64,000 nt of DNA from Taenia hydatigena (taxonomy: Eukaryota; Platyhelminthes; Cestoda; Cyclophyllidea; Taeniidae), in NCBI GenBank assembly GCA_036345935.2, contig JADWOT020000006.1:14482519-14546518 (forward strand). Direction: 5' to 3'. The stretch's first letter is position 1; every line of letters begins with the position of its first letter. The notes under the pieces were generated by a model. That model did no database searches. It was given only the letters and a program-made list of their open reading frames with translations, and was not told where the DNA came from. This document shows, in pieces, positions 44,401 through 57,184 of this stretch. The position numbers were made by a program, and so were the translations under genes.

Positions 44401-47400
44401 TCTCCTTATTGATCTATTGTAAATGTAAATCTTTAATGCAACTCGTCTGAAATATCATCTGCTCCAAACCCAAACTCGACTATTTCATGCGGCTTTTCTT
44501 TGGAAAAATACTTACCTAAAATTTGCAGAAAAATAAAATGAATTTAAATAGAGTTTGAGCCCACAGTATTGCAAAATCAGTCAATGGCCACATGGGTTCT
44601 CAATAATCCAATGTGGGCTCGTAGTGATGGGAAGTCTCCGTAACATTTCCCCATTTAAGCACACAATACGTAGTTAAACACTTTCATAGTTAACGTTCTT
44701 CTGATCTAAACAATGAAAACATTTAATAAATATAAAGATTTCCTCTCTTCATGTATCACACGGCAGTACTAACTTTTGAAACATTCATACGCCTTTTGAA
44801 ATTGAAATGCAGAACGCATAAGGATGTGTGCGGTTGAATGAGAGAAAGCGTTGTTGCGTTGTTGCGTCAAATACGACGGTTTGTCCCCGCCATGAATGTA
44901 CATGCGCTGTGCACTGTCGTCAGCACCCAGCGCCAAACGACGTCACGCAACCTTCGTCTCTGGCCAAGAAATCGAGTTTGGGGAAATGATAACTGCATGG
45001 CCAGTTTGGACACGCGACAACAATCGCACATGCACCAGTCTTTGCTTCGGCAACAATTTACTCATTAAAAACGTTTAATCCATCTAGGCGAATTCAACAA
45101 GAAGTCGGTGTTCCCCTTAAATGAGTAGCTGCAAACCTATTGGGTTGTTGTGTGTGATAAAATGGGTGATCGAAGCCACCAAGCATAGTTGCCCGTGCAC
45201 CGCCGTGACAGCGAGCTTGATTCAAGCATTAAAGTTAGTCAACAATTATTAGAGCGCATGATTTATCAACTAGACAGAGCGAGGTAGTTTCGAGTTTTTA
45301 AAGGGAGGGCAAGACTACCATACCTCTCATAAGTTCATCTACATCGACTCAAGCTTAATCATAGCTCACATTACATTAAATAATGGATGTGTTTTTTTAA
45401 AGAAACAATTGAAAGAAGGTGCGTATTTTAAAGCACACCAAGTCTCAGTAATAACTTGAGCATTTGTGTTGCCTCAAATCCGAACCAAATTGTTAGTGAC
45501 AAGTAGAAATTGTTCTGGAATTTGTGCAAGAAAATCATAATATTGGTTTTTGGAAAACATCACTCCTTTAGACGATGCTGCCCCGCATTGAAGTGGATGG
45601 AAGGCAAAAAGTACTTGCCATGGTTATGTTTTGTTACTAACACTCTCTAAAAGTAATGAACTAAAAAAAGCGATTTGTTCAACATCCTCAAGACCATTAA
45701 AGCTGTTCAAATTTTACTTCAGGATTATTTGTTAGTAAATTTTATTCTAATGCATTAAAATCGACATGTTACCTTAATTAAAGTATTCGAGCGAAATTTT
45801 GAGGGCGAGTTTTTTTAAAAATTATCCTCATTTTTCGAACATCAACTTTTCTTCGTGAAATTACAACTCCACTGGCATGTCATGGCACGTGTTAATGCTT
45901 GAGATTAATAGCGTGAGGCATTGTTTCGGACAGGTGGAAGATGGCAATTTGCCTTCCATTACACAAGGAAGAAAAGCCCAATCTCCATTGTAACACAATA
46001 TTGGCAGCTTCCTTGAGGCGTGGATTTAATATTGTGCAATTTCTAATTGCTCCAATCGCTATGATGATTCGGCAACATTTAAAGAACGATACCAATTGGA
46101 TTTACGCTTTTCGTAAGAAATTTGACACATTTGAGAAATTAAGTCGCCCTTTAGATTAGTTTTGCACACTAACTTTTTGAATGTTCATTCTCTTCCAATG
46201 AATTACGCACCACCATTAAGTGAGAACTGCTGATGCACCCGCGACAGATTGCTTCACCGCAGTTCGCGGAGGTGCTAGTTTTAGTCCTTTCAGTGGTTGC
46301 TCCATGTATATCCACTTAAAAACCATTAACAGCACTTCTTTCCCCCAAAATAGAGTAGCAGACGAAATCACCCTGCCGCGACCGGTGACTGTCCCTTGAC
46401 AGCAATGCACATACTCAACCACGACACAGACATGAGCATTTCAACTTGCACCACGAGAAGCGGTCAAGTCGTTGGTTAATCCAAATCTATTGCTTCAAAC
46501 AAATAATGGGTATTCCATGGTTGCATAGCTGTAATTACTCCACCTTGATGGCAAAATAAGTGTGCTTCATTAAGATAAATTGGCTGTCTGGATTGATCCT
46601 CAGCAAATTGCATTATCCACTTTTAGAAGCCTCTGACTTTATTTTTGCTTTGCATGACATCATAATAACGTTAGTTTTTTTCCATTCTACCTACCACGGT
46701 TACAAAATTTATGTATTATACCAGTCGGGCGATGTTACAGCAAAAGTCTTAAGTTAAGCAGATCTCGTACAGATACGAATTTGGGCAGTTATTTGCGCAT
46801 CACATCTCGACAATGGGCACTTCGAATTTGATATTTACTGTCTTGCCAACCAATTTATGCATGGAAGTCTGGGAGGCTTAAGTTTTGCTCGATTAGCCGA
46901 GTAAATGTTTTGCAGACATTTCAGCTGCGGGAGGAATCGGTGAGAACGCACATGAGTTTCATCATTTGCATTTTAATTGGGTCTTGCATAGCACCCATTG
47001 TAATGTTTGGCAAATTGGGTGTTCTATTGGCCTCTTATCTACGCAAATAGTAAAGTGGAGCATTCTAGCGCAACCAACGCATTTTCAGACTTGTCAATGC
47101 TAATAGTTAATTTCATTTTAGTTATACCAGAAACATGCCTCAAAGGTGGGTTCGCGAAAGCATAAAAATTCCTAATGAAGCCATTTAGTTTGAAAAAGGA
47201 TTATCATTACTGTAATCCCACTAAGTGCTCAACTTTATTTTAATGTACTTCTGATTTCCCACAAACCTCAATTCCTTTCTCGCAACCGGCTTTAAAATCA
47301 AGTAAGGCATTTAGAGGTTAAGGGTGCTGGTGCTAGTCCACTTCATTACCATTGGCAAACGGGGTTTGAGGAACTGCTTTGCCTTTACACGCAAATTGTC

Positions 47401-50400
47401 CCACGAACACGTTATGATATGCGAATGCCGCCAAAAATGGCAAGTCCATTCAATTTCACAAATATATTAGGGAATGGTTACCACTTTGTAAGCCGTCAGA
47501 ACGTTTTTAAAAGCTAAACAAAAGTGAAACATTTGGACTGGTCCAAATTAACGGTTATCCACTTTTGGTGAGTAGCTTCGCAGTCTTTTACCGCGGTCTT
47601 CTATTCATTGCCAACATTTATCGCTTCGATCATCGGTAAATGTTTTTGCCAACGCTCTCAAACGGCTCCAGCATTACCACATAAGGCTCCACGGCATATG
47701 TGTGTGTAACGACTTTTACTTCTGCTATAAAGCCAAGAGGATTGAATTCCGAGCAATTGCACAGTTTGTGGCCACATGAATGGTAGATAGTTAGTCACTT
47801 TTCCCGAAAATCATTTTTAATACCTAGTGAGCTGTCTGAACCACAGGTTAAACGCCGAAATGCGCTCTAAGAGGGGTTAGAAGCTGGAATTGCACCCTAT
47901 AATAGAGCTAAAAGGCTGCCAATCCAGTTTCCGCTACCGCAGTAGTGGAGGGTAAAATGTGCACAGTGGCCCAGGTTTGACACCCAGTGGGTGGATTGCA
48001 CTGATGCTAGAGCGGCGGTGGGACCGGTGCTGCTGCGTGCCGCTTTACGAATGCGTGTCGAACATAGCACGAGTTTGGTAGGACGCGCCTTATACTACTC
48101 GTCACACCTTAGTTCGGCTTAGCACTTCATTCACTCCGGAAGTAGCAGTGCTTGCGCTTCGTTTGCACGCAAACAAGCCACCACCAGCGTCAATGGTCAA
48201 GGTCATATTGCCATGTGGCAATGTAAAACCCTATCAAAACAAACGTCTCCTTCAGAGCGGTCAAAAGAATCTCGTGGATTAGAATCAAACAAGGAGTAAA
48301 CAGAAATTGAGTAGGATTTATTCGAGCTTAGCGATGGACATTCCCGAAGCCCACGGTAATCAATCATTTGCTGAATTATGAAGGAATAGTGTACAATTGG
48401 TAAGAAATAATATCACATAAAAGTTATGCTAACCATAAGAATTAATTGATTTAAAGATCAGATTTGATTCTTCATGACAGCTTAATTATTTGCTTCTAAT
48501 ATTCTTGCCTTACAAAATTTGCAAAGCAATTAGTATGGAGAAGTTTTCGATTACTTTAAAGGTCAATTGCCTCATCAGTGAAAGAACATTAAAATGCGAA
48601 GCCTTTTGCGGCTGGTGTTGCAATGGGAAGACTTCACAGACCTAAGCCCAAAAAGACCATCTGTTAAAATACCCGTGAGACAGGTTGAGTTTTCTATCAA
48701 TCTGGGAACAAGGCTAAAACCCAAATAGAACACTGGTTAAGCAATGATTTGAGGGAAACTGTTGCTGTCTGCAAAATGACAGGAAGGGCAGTGAACGCTA
48801 AAGGCCAGTACTCAAAATCTCCTGATGAATTTGCTGAGACCTGCGACTTTTTTTCTTTTTTTTTAGCTTACTAAGTCCATTCGTTGATTTTGATTAGCTT
48901 GAAGCATTCTTTTCCCCGAACGTTATACCTTGGAGCAGAATTGACTACACTGTTTTAAAATAGAGACATTAAGGCAATCTCTTTAGAGAAAACATTGTCA
49001 ATGATCTTAGGCAATTAAAGGCATCAGTCTGGATTTGTAAACTCTTAATCAATTTTATGATATTTCAAGTCCATGACTTTCGAAAAAGCGGTACGAGGAC
49101 TGTCATTCATACACTTTATTATTTCATTTTATTACAGCATTAATCAGCCTAGCTGTTATCATATGGATTTGTTGTTTACGATTTGATAAAAGGCATTTCA
49201 GCTTATCTGTGCAGGTGCTTAAAGTTTCTCAAAACGTTGTTCTAGCTGTTTGTTTTTTGCTTGAGTAACAAAATTGGTGACGACTTTTATGGCAATCTTT
49301 TGCTGTACCTGCCTGATGTCCGCATAGGAGACAGCTCATACTCTCCGCATTTTTAAGCAATTACATTGACCAAATATGCAGTGGAAGAATTAGCCTGATT
49401 TTAAGCGCTGACTTTAAGGCAATTAGCCGGGGTTTGGCTTGGTGGTGCAGAAGTTTGATACATATTGCATGCTTTATGAGGCTCGCATTGTTACTTCACG
49501 ATAATTTGTGCTTTGCATTCCACCTGTGGGGGCGCTGCACCCAGGAGCGTCGTATTCGCTGCTGCAGATTGCAGGCTGAGTGACGCAAACGAGGGTCTCG
49601 GCCACTTGACGCACACGATTGGCCACCGACGGAACTTTAAAAATCGAAGGCCGCGAGGGTGGATGTCAAACGGTGCAATCGCAAAACGCATGCATTTGGA
49701 AAGATAAGACGCCTGTTACCTCTAAGGTAGTTCCGCCAATAGCAATCACATCGCCAATTGCATAAGCCATAAGAAGAGACTCCTCCGTGAGCAGAAAATG
49801 TGGGCAAAAATGCCGGACAGCTGCTTGTCGAAAATCATTTTCTCAACTTCACTAACCGTTGCAAGCTTAAATACAATTTGTATCCACAGAAAAATTTCAC
49901 TTTAATCCATTTTTTTTTACTCAGAATTGGCTATCCAATCTCTAAAACTGACTTTCAAAGTGCTCCCCATCTTTTTTCTCAGCGGGAATGTAATCGACTT
50001 TTCACTAAATAATAAGTCCGGTTAGTTGATAAAGCTTTCATCGACCGTAAAAAAGCTGTTTGTCAATTAGATTTTCTTTTAGTTAGCAAAGCCAAAATGA
50101 ATAAAATAACTCATAAAGAGCGTGGCTTGGATAAAGAACTCCGTCGCTCCCTATCAAGTGGCTTACCAAACGCACAATTCTGACTTTAAATGGCCACATA
50201 TAGGGAGTTCATGGGATTTATGCTCTCACATTTTAATGTAGGGCTCTGAAGGACTTGTTCGGAGTTGGCTAACTTAAAAAGGTTTATAGGTCCACTGTCA
50301 TCTTTACAGTCTACTTTCGACTTAATTTTTGTGACAATCTATCAATAGATGGCACACAAATCTACTCCTGTTAAACTGACCTCTTCAGAAACAAAGTAGG

Positions 50401-51688
50401 CGTTCGTATTTCCGTATAGAAACAAAATTGCTACGTAAAGGCTGAACTGCATTAAAAGAAGATTTACAGTTTAAGTGCCATGAAGCAGATGTTTCATATC
50501 TGCACTCTTCGTGTCCACAGCGGGGAAGGGGCTAAAACTCGCTGATCTTATGAAAGTAATAGTTATAGAAAGTGGGATTTACCAAGAAAAAGTGGCTTTC
50601 TCAAAGCATATACAAAAGTAAAACTTATAAGTAAATGTCACAGATCTATTTTTTGGGTTGTAGAAAAGGTCCAAGAGTTCTAAAATGTTTAGAAAGTTAC
50701 TAACTTGACCCCATACATATTATTCATTTAGAAGTTTTAAATTGTAAATTTTAACCGCTAGGTTATAAAATAGGAAATTGGAAGCCGTTCAGAAATGGCA
50801 CTCGAAGATTGAGTAAACGATAGGTAATCATGAATTGGAGACATTTTAGTTATCGACCATTCCTATCCATTTAGTGTAGGACTATTATTTTAGTGCATCT
50901 GAAACCTACCTGAGCAGCGAATGATGATGTGGGGTGATCCATAAAAAGCCACATTCTGTATCGCCATTTCTTCCATCCGCGAGAAAACTTGACCAAATTT
51001 TGCATAGAATCAATATCCTCAAAACAATCTCGAAAGAGTGTTTTCTTGGTCCTCTTCTCCTCATCGTACCGCATGTAAGCAGGCATGCAACATGGATCGA
51101 TCAGAGACTCGTCAATGCCCCAGAAAATCAGCTCCTTCCTAACAAACGGGCCGCAAATGTTTGTCGGTAAATGGAGTTCTCCAGTGCGGTAATAGTCCAG
51201 CACAAATCTGAAGATTTCGGGATCCCGATCGAAGAAGTACACGGGTTGGGGAGCAACGCCTGTTTTGTCCTGTGAAAGGGGGCCAGGATATGAGTGGTCA
51301 TTATCCATCAAGCGGGTGGAGTGGCTCTCGGTTGGCGATGTGTTGTAGAGTTGGTTTTTGCAGACAGCCGCAGCCGATATCAACTCCTTGTTGCCAAAAA
51401 GGGAGGAAGCGACAGGGTTTGGAAGCAAAGTAGCACCACCAACGGTGTATTCGCCAGTATACTGGCTGTCCGAAGACAGTTGGGAGCGGTATTCGTGTTT
51501 CTGTGAGGCGGCCCGAGCAGCCTCCTCGCCCTGTGTCGCAATCATGTAGAGGCGACTGTCCGGAAGGCGATAGAGTGTCGCTCGCCGCGTAATGAACAGA
51601 CGCCCACCGATACAGAGATTGACTACATCGCCGGGTGTTCCCGGACGAATATAGGCAGACGCGGCAGATGCGTGGTTTTGCATTATCT
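38472..51688 (-). CDS. Voltage-gated K+ channel alpha subunit, non-Shaker (Shaw/Shab-like) type
   Basis: Tetrameric plasma-membrane channel subunit that repolarises excitable cells. Two main exons, 51688-50910 and 40139-38472, join in phase 0 (SSFAAQ to IWASFLLIL), giving 813 residues from the ATG at 51683. Exon 1 holds the T1 assembly domain (VVNLCIGG... YFFDRDPEIFRFVLDYYRTG) with the zinc motif HX5CX20CC (His171, Cys177, Cys198-199), which marks Shab/Shaw/Shal rather than Shaker types. Exon 2 holds S1-S6. The S4 charge repeat RILRIFKVSKISRGLR lies at about 428-443 and the selectivity filter TTVGYGD at about 500-506, followed by a 270-residue Ser/Thr-rich cytoplasmic tail ending KRNYV. Oddities: about 95 extra residues inside T1 (about 52-147), and an S6 gate reading LAIPIIGNNF where Shaw has LPVPVIVSNF. 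A strong acceptor (TTTTTACAG) just before the first ATG implies an upstream exon. The subfamily cannot be fixed without a tree. Confidence 0.93.
40140..50909 (-). other. 10.8-kb intron of the K+ channel gene
   Basis: This intron separates the T1 exon from the transmembrane exon. I see no further channel exon, and the two exons join in frame without one. It contains a perfect hairpin with an E-box core (44155-44185) and several GC-richer, CpG-containing patches (about 44860-45010, 47990-48190 and 49525-49690) that could be regulatory or old repeats. No mobile element was recognised. Confidence 0.75.
44155..44185. promoter_or_regulatory. Perfect 10-bp inverted repeat with CACGTG core in the loop
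   Basis: The arms CTCTCGCAGG (44155-44164) and CCTGCGAGAG (44176-44185) are perfectly complementary around an 11-base loop. The loop itself contains the palindrome TCACGTGA, an E-box. It sits in a GC-richer patch of the channel intron. The inverted repeat is seen directly; a regulatory role is inference. Confidence 0.5.
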
Positions 51689-54600
51689 CTGTAAAAAGCG
51701 ATGTTTGTAGTAAGGTCACCACACTACGTCCAAAATCACTTTTGAAAGAAACATCAAGTCATGTTAAGATCTAATAAGGGATGTTAAAAGTGGCCCAATT
51801 TCAGGTCGTTTGACTGTTGGTGAATTATGTTATTTCTAACATTTTCAAAACTGTCTTTGTAATTTGATATTCGAAAATCTGAAGTAGCATTGTGAAAAAT
51901 GGTTAGAAAAATTCCAGATTAGAGGCATTTCTGCACTGCTCACCTGGTTTGCATAAAGGAATGGGTATGGATGGAATGCAATGTGCGATCAAATAAAATA
52001 TGTAAAGCAAGTACGGTTGGGTCATGACAACTTTATTCCTGCATTGAATCCGATTAACACAGTTCAAATTATTGGTTGAAGCCTCCCAACTACTAGTATG
52101 ATCTCGTGGATGGTATTTCATCAGGTTGGTTAGAAGAACTCGACTAGGCAAAAGTTAAGCAGCATTCATGATGTCTTAGGTTAGAACTTGCTTATCATAA
52201 TCCTCTCTGCACACATGCATGTGGCGTAGATGTGAAATATTTCTCGAGAAACGGAAGTGTGCCTTGTGCATTGCCATGAAAATTTGACAGCAGGTCCGCA
52301 ATTAGTAGGCTTAAAAATGTCGATTTATGCTTGATACCCATCGTAATTGTACTAAAAATTTGACAACTTTTGCAGTTTGAGGGAAGAATTGGCTTTTTAT
52401 GCTCTCCTTCTTACATGTGCACCATCTCCATCTCCAACAGTACTTTGAATTTGGAAGATTGTGGCAAAATTTATTGGAGATTAGAAACTCGAGAGTTGGA
52501 TTTTTAGCTTTTAAATAAACGACTGCAAATTATATAGTCATATATCTTGCGAATGGTTAAATGAATTTGCAGCAGTACTTGTAAAATCAGCCTGATTTTC
52601 TAGTGTTTGCCTCTTTTCAGACCTGTCATCCTATGAGATCTTAAAGGCGTAATTATCAAAAGTTTTAAAATGCAGAATATTTTGTCTTCAAAACTCAAAT
52701 AGTAGGAAGTGTCTGGCGAAGTTTTTTGGATAACAATGAGTATGTTCGGAGGAGCACTAAACACCTACATTGAGAAGCTTCGTATGCTGGTTTCCGAAAA
52801 ATAGCCACTTCTTGCGTTTTATTTTAAATTTTACGCTAATGCATGAATTTTCAATGGCATTGTATTTCATTGCACATGGCAATTTTACTCGATTACCGGC
52901 TCGAATAAAGTCACGCGCGTTGACAACTCTTAACTATCGTTCGTGTTGTACTGAACAGAAGCTATAAGTATTCGCGAGTCAAAAACCAGCTTAAACACTT
53001 TCCTTCCCATACAAGTATAGTAAATTCGAACACACATAAAGAGGTATTTAGGAGTCGAAAATTCTCCTTTCATATTTCGCTATTACTCGAATTGGGGTCA
53101 TAACAGCACAATTGTCCTCATCTCTTTCCCTCGCAACATTATTCTGAGCGAGCACCTCATTTTTGGGAAACATTTCAGAAATAAAATTTTATCTGCTCCT
53201 TGCACTCCACAACACTGATAACGCCTGACATTTAATCCAACTTAGTCTTATTGTCTACATTCAGGGGTTCGCTGTTGTGTGTGTTACATGCGATAGTATT
53301 TTTTTGGCCTCCTTCAATTTATACATGCAAATCAACTATTGCTCAGAGGAAAAAATGTGAAGAAAATTTGTTGTCCATGGTTTTCTCTGACGCAAAAATA
53401 ATTATATTTATGCATTCACAAGAAGTTGCTTGATTACACTTCAATGTGTCACACCTTACTTCCCAGACTGATTGTGGATACAAAGTGCCAATGGCAAACC
53501 CGCCCTAGTTTCTCCATTACTTCTAACATCGGATTTAGTAGTACAAGTGTAAATGAATAAGCAGGCGAATCACTCAAGATTAAATTTCCTACTATCTTGT
53601 AACAATGTAGTGATTCAGAAATGCACTTCTGATGCATGATGGGATGTTCTTGCCACTAAAGCATTGATAGCATGGGCCAGAGCAGGAGTGATTTGTTTAG
53701 TCTAATGAAAAGTATGCTAAGCAATGCACTAAGCAGCGGCCATTGCTGTTACAAGGCATCAGTCAAAGCCCATGATGAAGGTTATTTAGTAGTAACCATT
53801 CCTCTGCACTCTGTAGATCAGCAACTTGTACATTCATGTGGTCTTTTGTGCTAGTGTGATAGGCGTTTTTAATTCCTGTATGGTCAAATAATGTACAGGG
53901 ATGCTTTGATATCAAGGCTTCAAAGGTCGTAGCAAATTGCATCCACAATGAGCTTCATAATTTGGAACTATTTTGCACTACAAATCGTATTAAAATATCA
54001 ATTCCAAGGGTTATAGTAGAACACTTTTTTGTTGGCAAAGCACCGGACCCATGTGTGAAAATTCGCTACTTTCTTCTCGCATAGGTTCCACAAAATGAGG
54101 CTTAGTTCTAAAAAATTGGAGAGCATTTACGACTAAATCCGTCAGTGAAAGTCCGCGCTGCACTCTTAATGAAACATTTCAGTAGACGTCTTGCCATAAG
54201 TAAATGAGCTCCTTTCAAGCCAGCTAAGCATGGAAACACTTCTTGCATCAAGGCTTCTTTAGCCTGTGCAAGATACTGGGGATTTTTGCGTTTCAAAGAG
54301 CCGACCTATTTGGTGTAATGTTTCTATGGGCGGACTTCTGTTTCGATTTTAGAGAGAATATTTGAAACTAACTAAATTTCCTTAAGCATTATGCTTATGT
54401 GGGTTTAACTGCATTGCTTTATGGAAGTGAATTAACTTATAAAACCTCCTTTTACCGTTTCCAATTTACAGACCGAGCAATTTGCAAAAGTAATGCTGAG
54501 CTTAAAGGCAAGAAAACTTACGGCTGATCTTATATCCAGGACTATGTTTCTATACTTCCACGTGAAATAGCGTTAATTCCATTATCTGCACTGGCGGTTC

Positions 54601-57034
54601 GGAGTGTATTCCAAACTACCTTGATTTTTGATCCTGCAAATCAAGTGTCTGTCGGAGTGGGTTTGTTTTATCCCAATAACCGCGGACGCATACTGACTTG
54701 TGACGCGGTTTTTGGCTGGTCCATCGAAAATCTGGGATTGGTTGGTTTCTGGCCAATGGACTGCAACTTCTAGAATGGTTTGTCCTGCGTTCGCCACGCT
54801 TTGAGGCAAGAGATGTTTAAATGCGAATCGACACTAGATTATAGTCCAAATGTGCATTGCTTTCCTTATTTAAATTTGGTTTATTTTATGCGCCTTTTAT
54901 AACTGGTTCAAAGGGACTACATCTGAATAGGCTCTGGTCAAAATATTTGATGAAATCAATAATTTGTCCGTACAAATGTCGAATAGAAAAAGCTTTTTAA
55001 GCTTGTGGTAAGGAACACTATTTGATAAATTTTTGGTCAGGGTACATTAATACTAGGTCCTTAAGCAACAGTCGACATCTTCGAACAGAGCGAAATCAAA
55101 CAATAGGCCTTAAATTATGAGGTCTTACGATAAATTCAAACTTATTTTTCCGGTAGCATCAAGTTCTGCTCACATAGCATATGTCATGATAAATGGTTCT
55201 GCGACCTAAGGGAGGTCATTCCAATAATGCAAAATGCTGGTTGAGGATTAACGTGCTGACTAAGCAAAAATTCAGTAGCATTTAGGCTAATCTTTGCTTT
55301 GCGTTGGTATCAACGTCGCATCCACCAATAAAAGACGCGTCCTGCTGTTGAAAAACCCAAGCGGATAAGTTTTATAGCTTTTGGTTAAATGCACGCCTAC
55401 TTTTCTCAATAGACACCTAAGTTGCTAACCTGAATGATAGTAGGGCTCTTCTGTTGTGATTTAATCCAGTGTTTGAGTTGCTTGCATTTGACCATAAGAA
55501 AATTTTGCTTGCACTATATTTCTAGTCTTTTTATTTCGCATTTTAGTTGTTTGACGCGCTTACGCTCCACATTATGCTAAGGAGCGAGGTTTTTTACTAC
55601 GCTCCCCACCGAAATGGTTGCTTGCCATCATTTTGTCATGATCACAATTTATTCTGTCAGTTATCAGTGTGATTTTCATCCACTTACGTGACTCATCGAC
55701 TTCTAGGTTTGATTTCTCCAATTTAGACAATATTTCATCAGTTTTTGTCTTTTTAAGTAGTTGGCTTAAATCATTCAATCAAGTGACTTTAGGCAGCTCT
55801 ACTTGCCTAATAGCGCACATTAATAGTGTTCTTTCCTTCAACAAATAACAAGACAGAATGACTGCCACTTTATTTAGCAGAGTTACGTGCTGTGATTGCT
55901 TAGTGGAGTCGTCAATTGGGTTTAGTTTATTACACAGTCGTAGGTAAAATACGATGTATTTCCACTCGAGAGCGATGCATTACTCCATCTCATGAACTTG
56001 GGCAAGGATAGCATTTTTCGTATGGATGATTGTGTATTTGATTAAGTGTATCCACCTTCTGCACCTGGGTCTGTAGCACGCGAAATAAGAAGTTGGGAGT
56101 ATAACACCGACTGTAGTGAAAAAAAGTTCTGTGTTCCACAACTTTTGCTGCTTCGTTTTGCATTCATAAACAGTGGAAATGAATTCTGAGGGAATCAGTG
56201 ACGATTCTTACTGACTGCTTAAGAAAACGCACTTGGATGCGACCAAGTGATGCAATTTCCTCTTTATGCTTGGCTTGAGAATTGGCGTTCAGTTAAGACC
56301 CTTTTTAACTTCATTCTGTCCCAAACAGAGCCGTTAAGGTATCCTTTCGCATTTTCATAAGTCGGGAAGGGAAGCAACACTAATTACAAGATGATTCTTT
56401 TTAATACTCACTGCATCACAATAGCGAGGTGATTCACCTGCAAGCGAATGTTGCAGTTATTATTGTGGATTGAAGTGTTCCTTTGTCGCCGTGCTGGACA
56501 CAGCGACTTTCACACCATAAAATCTTTTCAGAGCATATGAGATCGACTTCCAAGTGTCGAACTATTCAGGCATGCTTTTTCTCCTATGCTATTCAATGGC
56601 TAAAAATGAAGCAGGAGTCAACAGCTGCAACAAGATTCCGGAGGTACCTAAATGACTTATTTATTACCGATCCATGGGTATGCAACTGCTCTCACAGCCT
56701 CACGAACAACTCTATTGAAGTGTTGTCTGTTTAAACACCGAGCCTGTCGAAGGAAAAAAAAACTTATACCTCATACTATGGCATTATACATACATATATA
56801 TATTGAGTGAGAGTTTTAAAATATTAGTTGTTAAAAGCTTGATAAAGTGGAGTAGGACGGGCAGTTGCGACATTTGGTATCCTGAATACAGCAAAATATT
56901 CAAGTTGAATTCCGTAGCGAACAAAAACCTACGCTTTATTAAAGAATTAGGCTGAGCATGACTGACCCTTTCGAGTGAAATGATTTAGCGATTATTTGAT
57001 CAAGACAAGGTGACACTTATAACATCGTCAAACG

Positions 57035-57184
57035 ATGGCGCAGATTCCACCATATCAGAGTCATAGCCACACAGCATTGCCTGGCGTTTCTGACATGCTG
57101 ACACGATTAATGGCATGCGTGAACTATGGCAGCATTGACGCCACCACGCGCCATCGGTTCGGTCCACAGCTCGTCCACCACTAG
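57035..57184 (+). other. Short open frame in a compositionally distinct patch
   Basis: ATG to TAG, 49 residues beginning MAQIPPYQSHSHTALPGV. The patch (about 57030-57240) is clearly richer in GC and CpG than its surroundings, and its opposite strand also has an open frame (VVDELWTEPMARGGV...). No family is recognised. It may be a fragment of an interspersed repeat or a stray exon. Confidence 0.2.

Noticed and set aside
50934..51549. Plus-strand open frames over the T1 exon
   Set aside because: They are antisense shadows of the T1 coding sequence, which carries the zinc motif on the minus strand.
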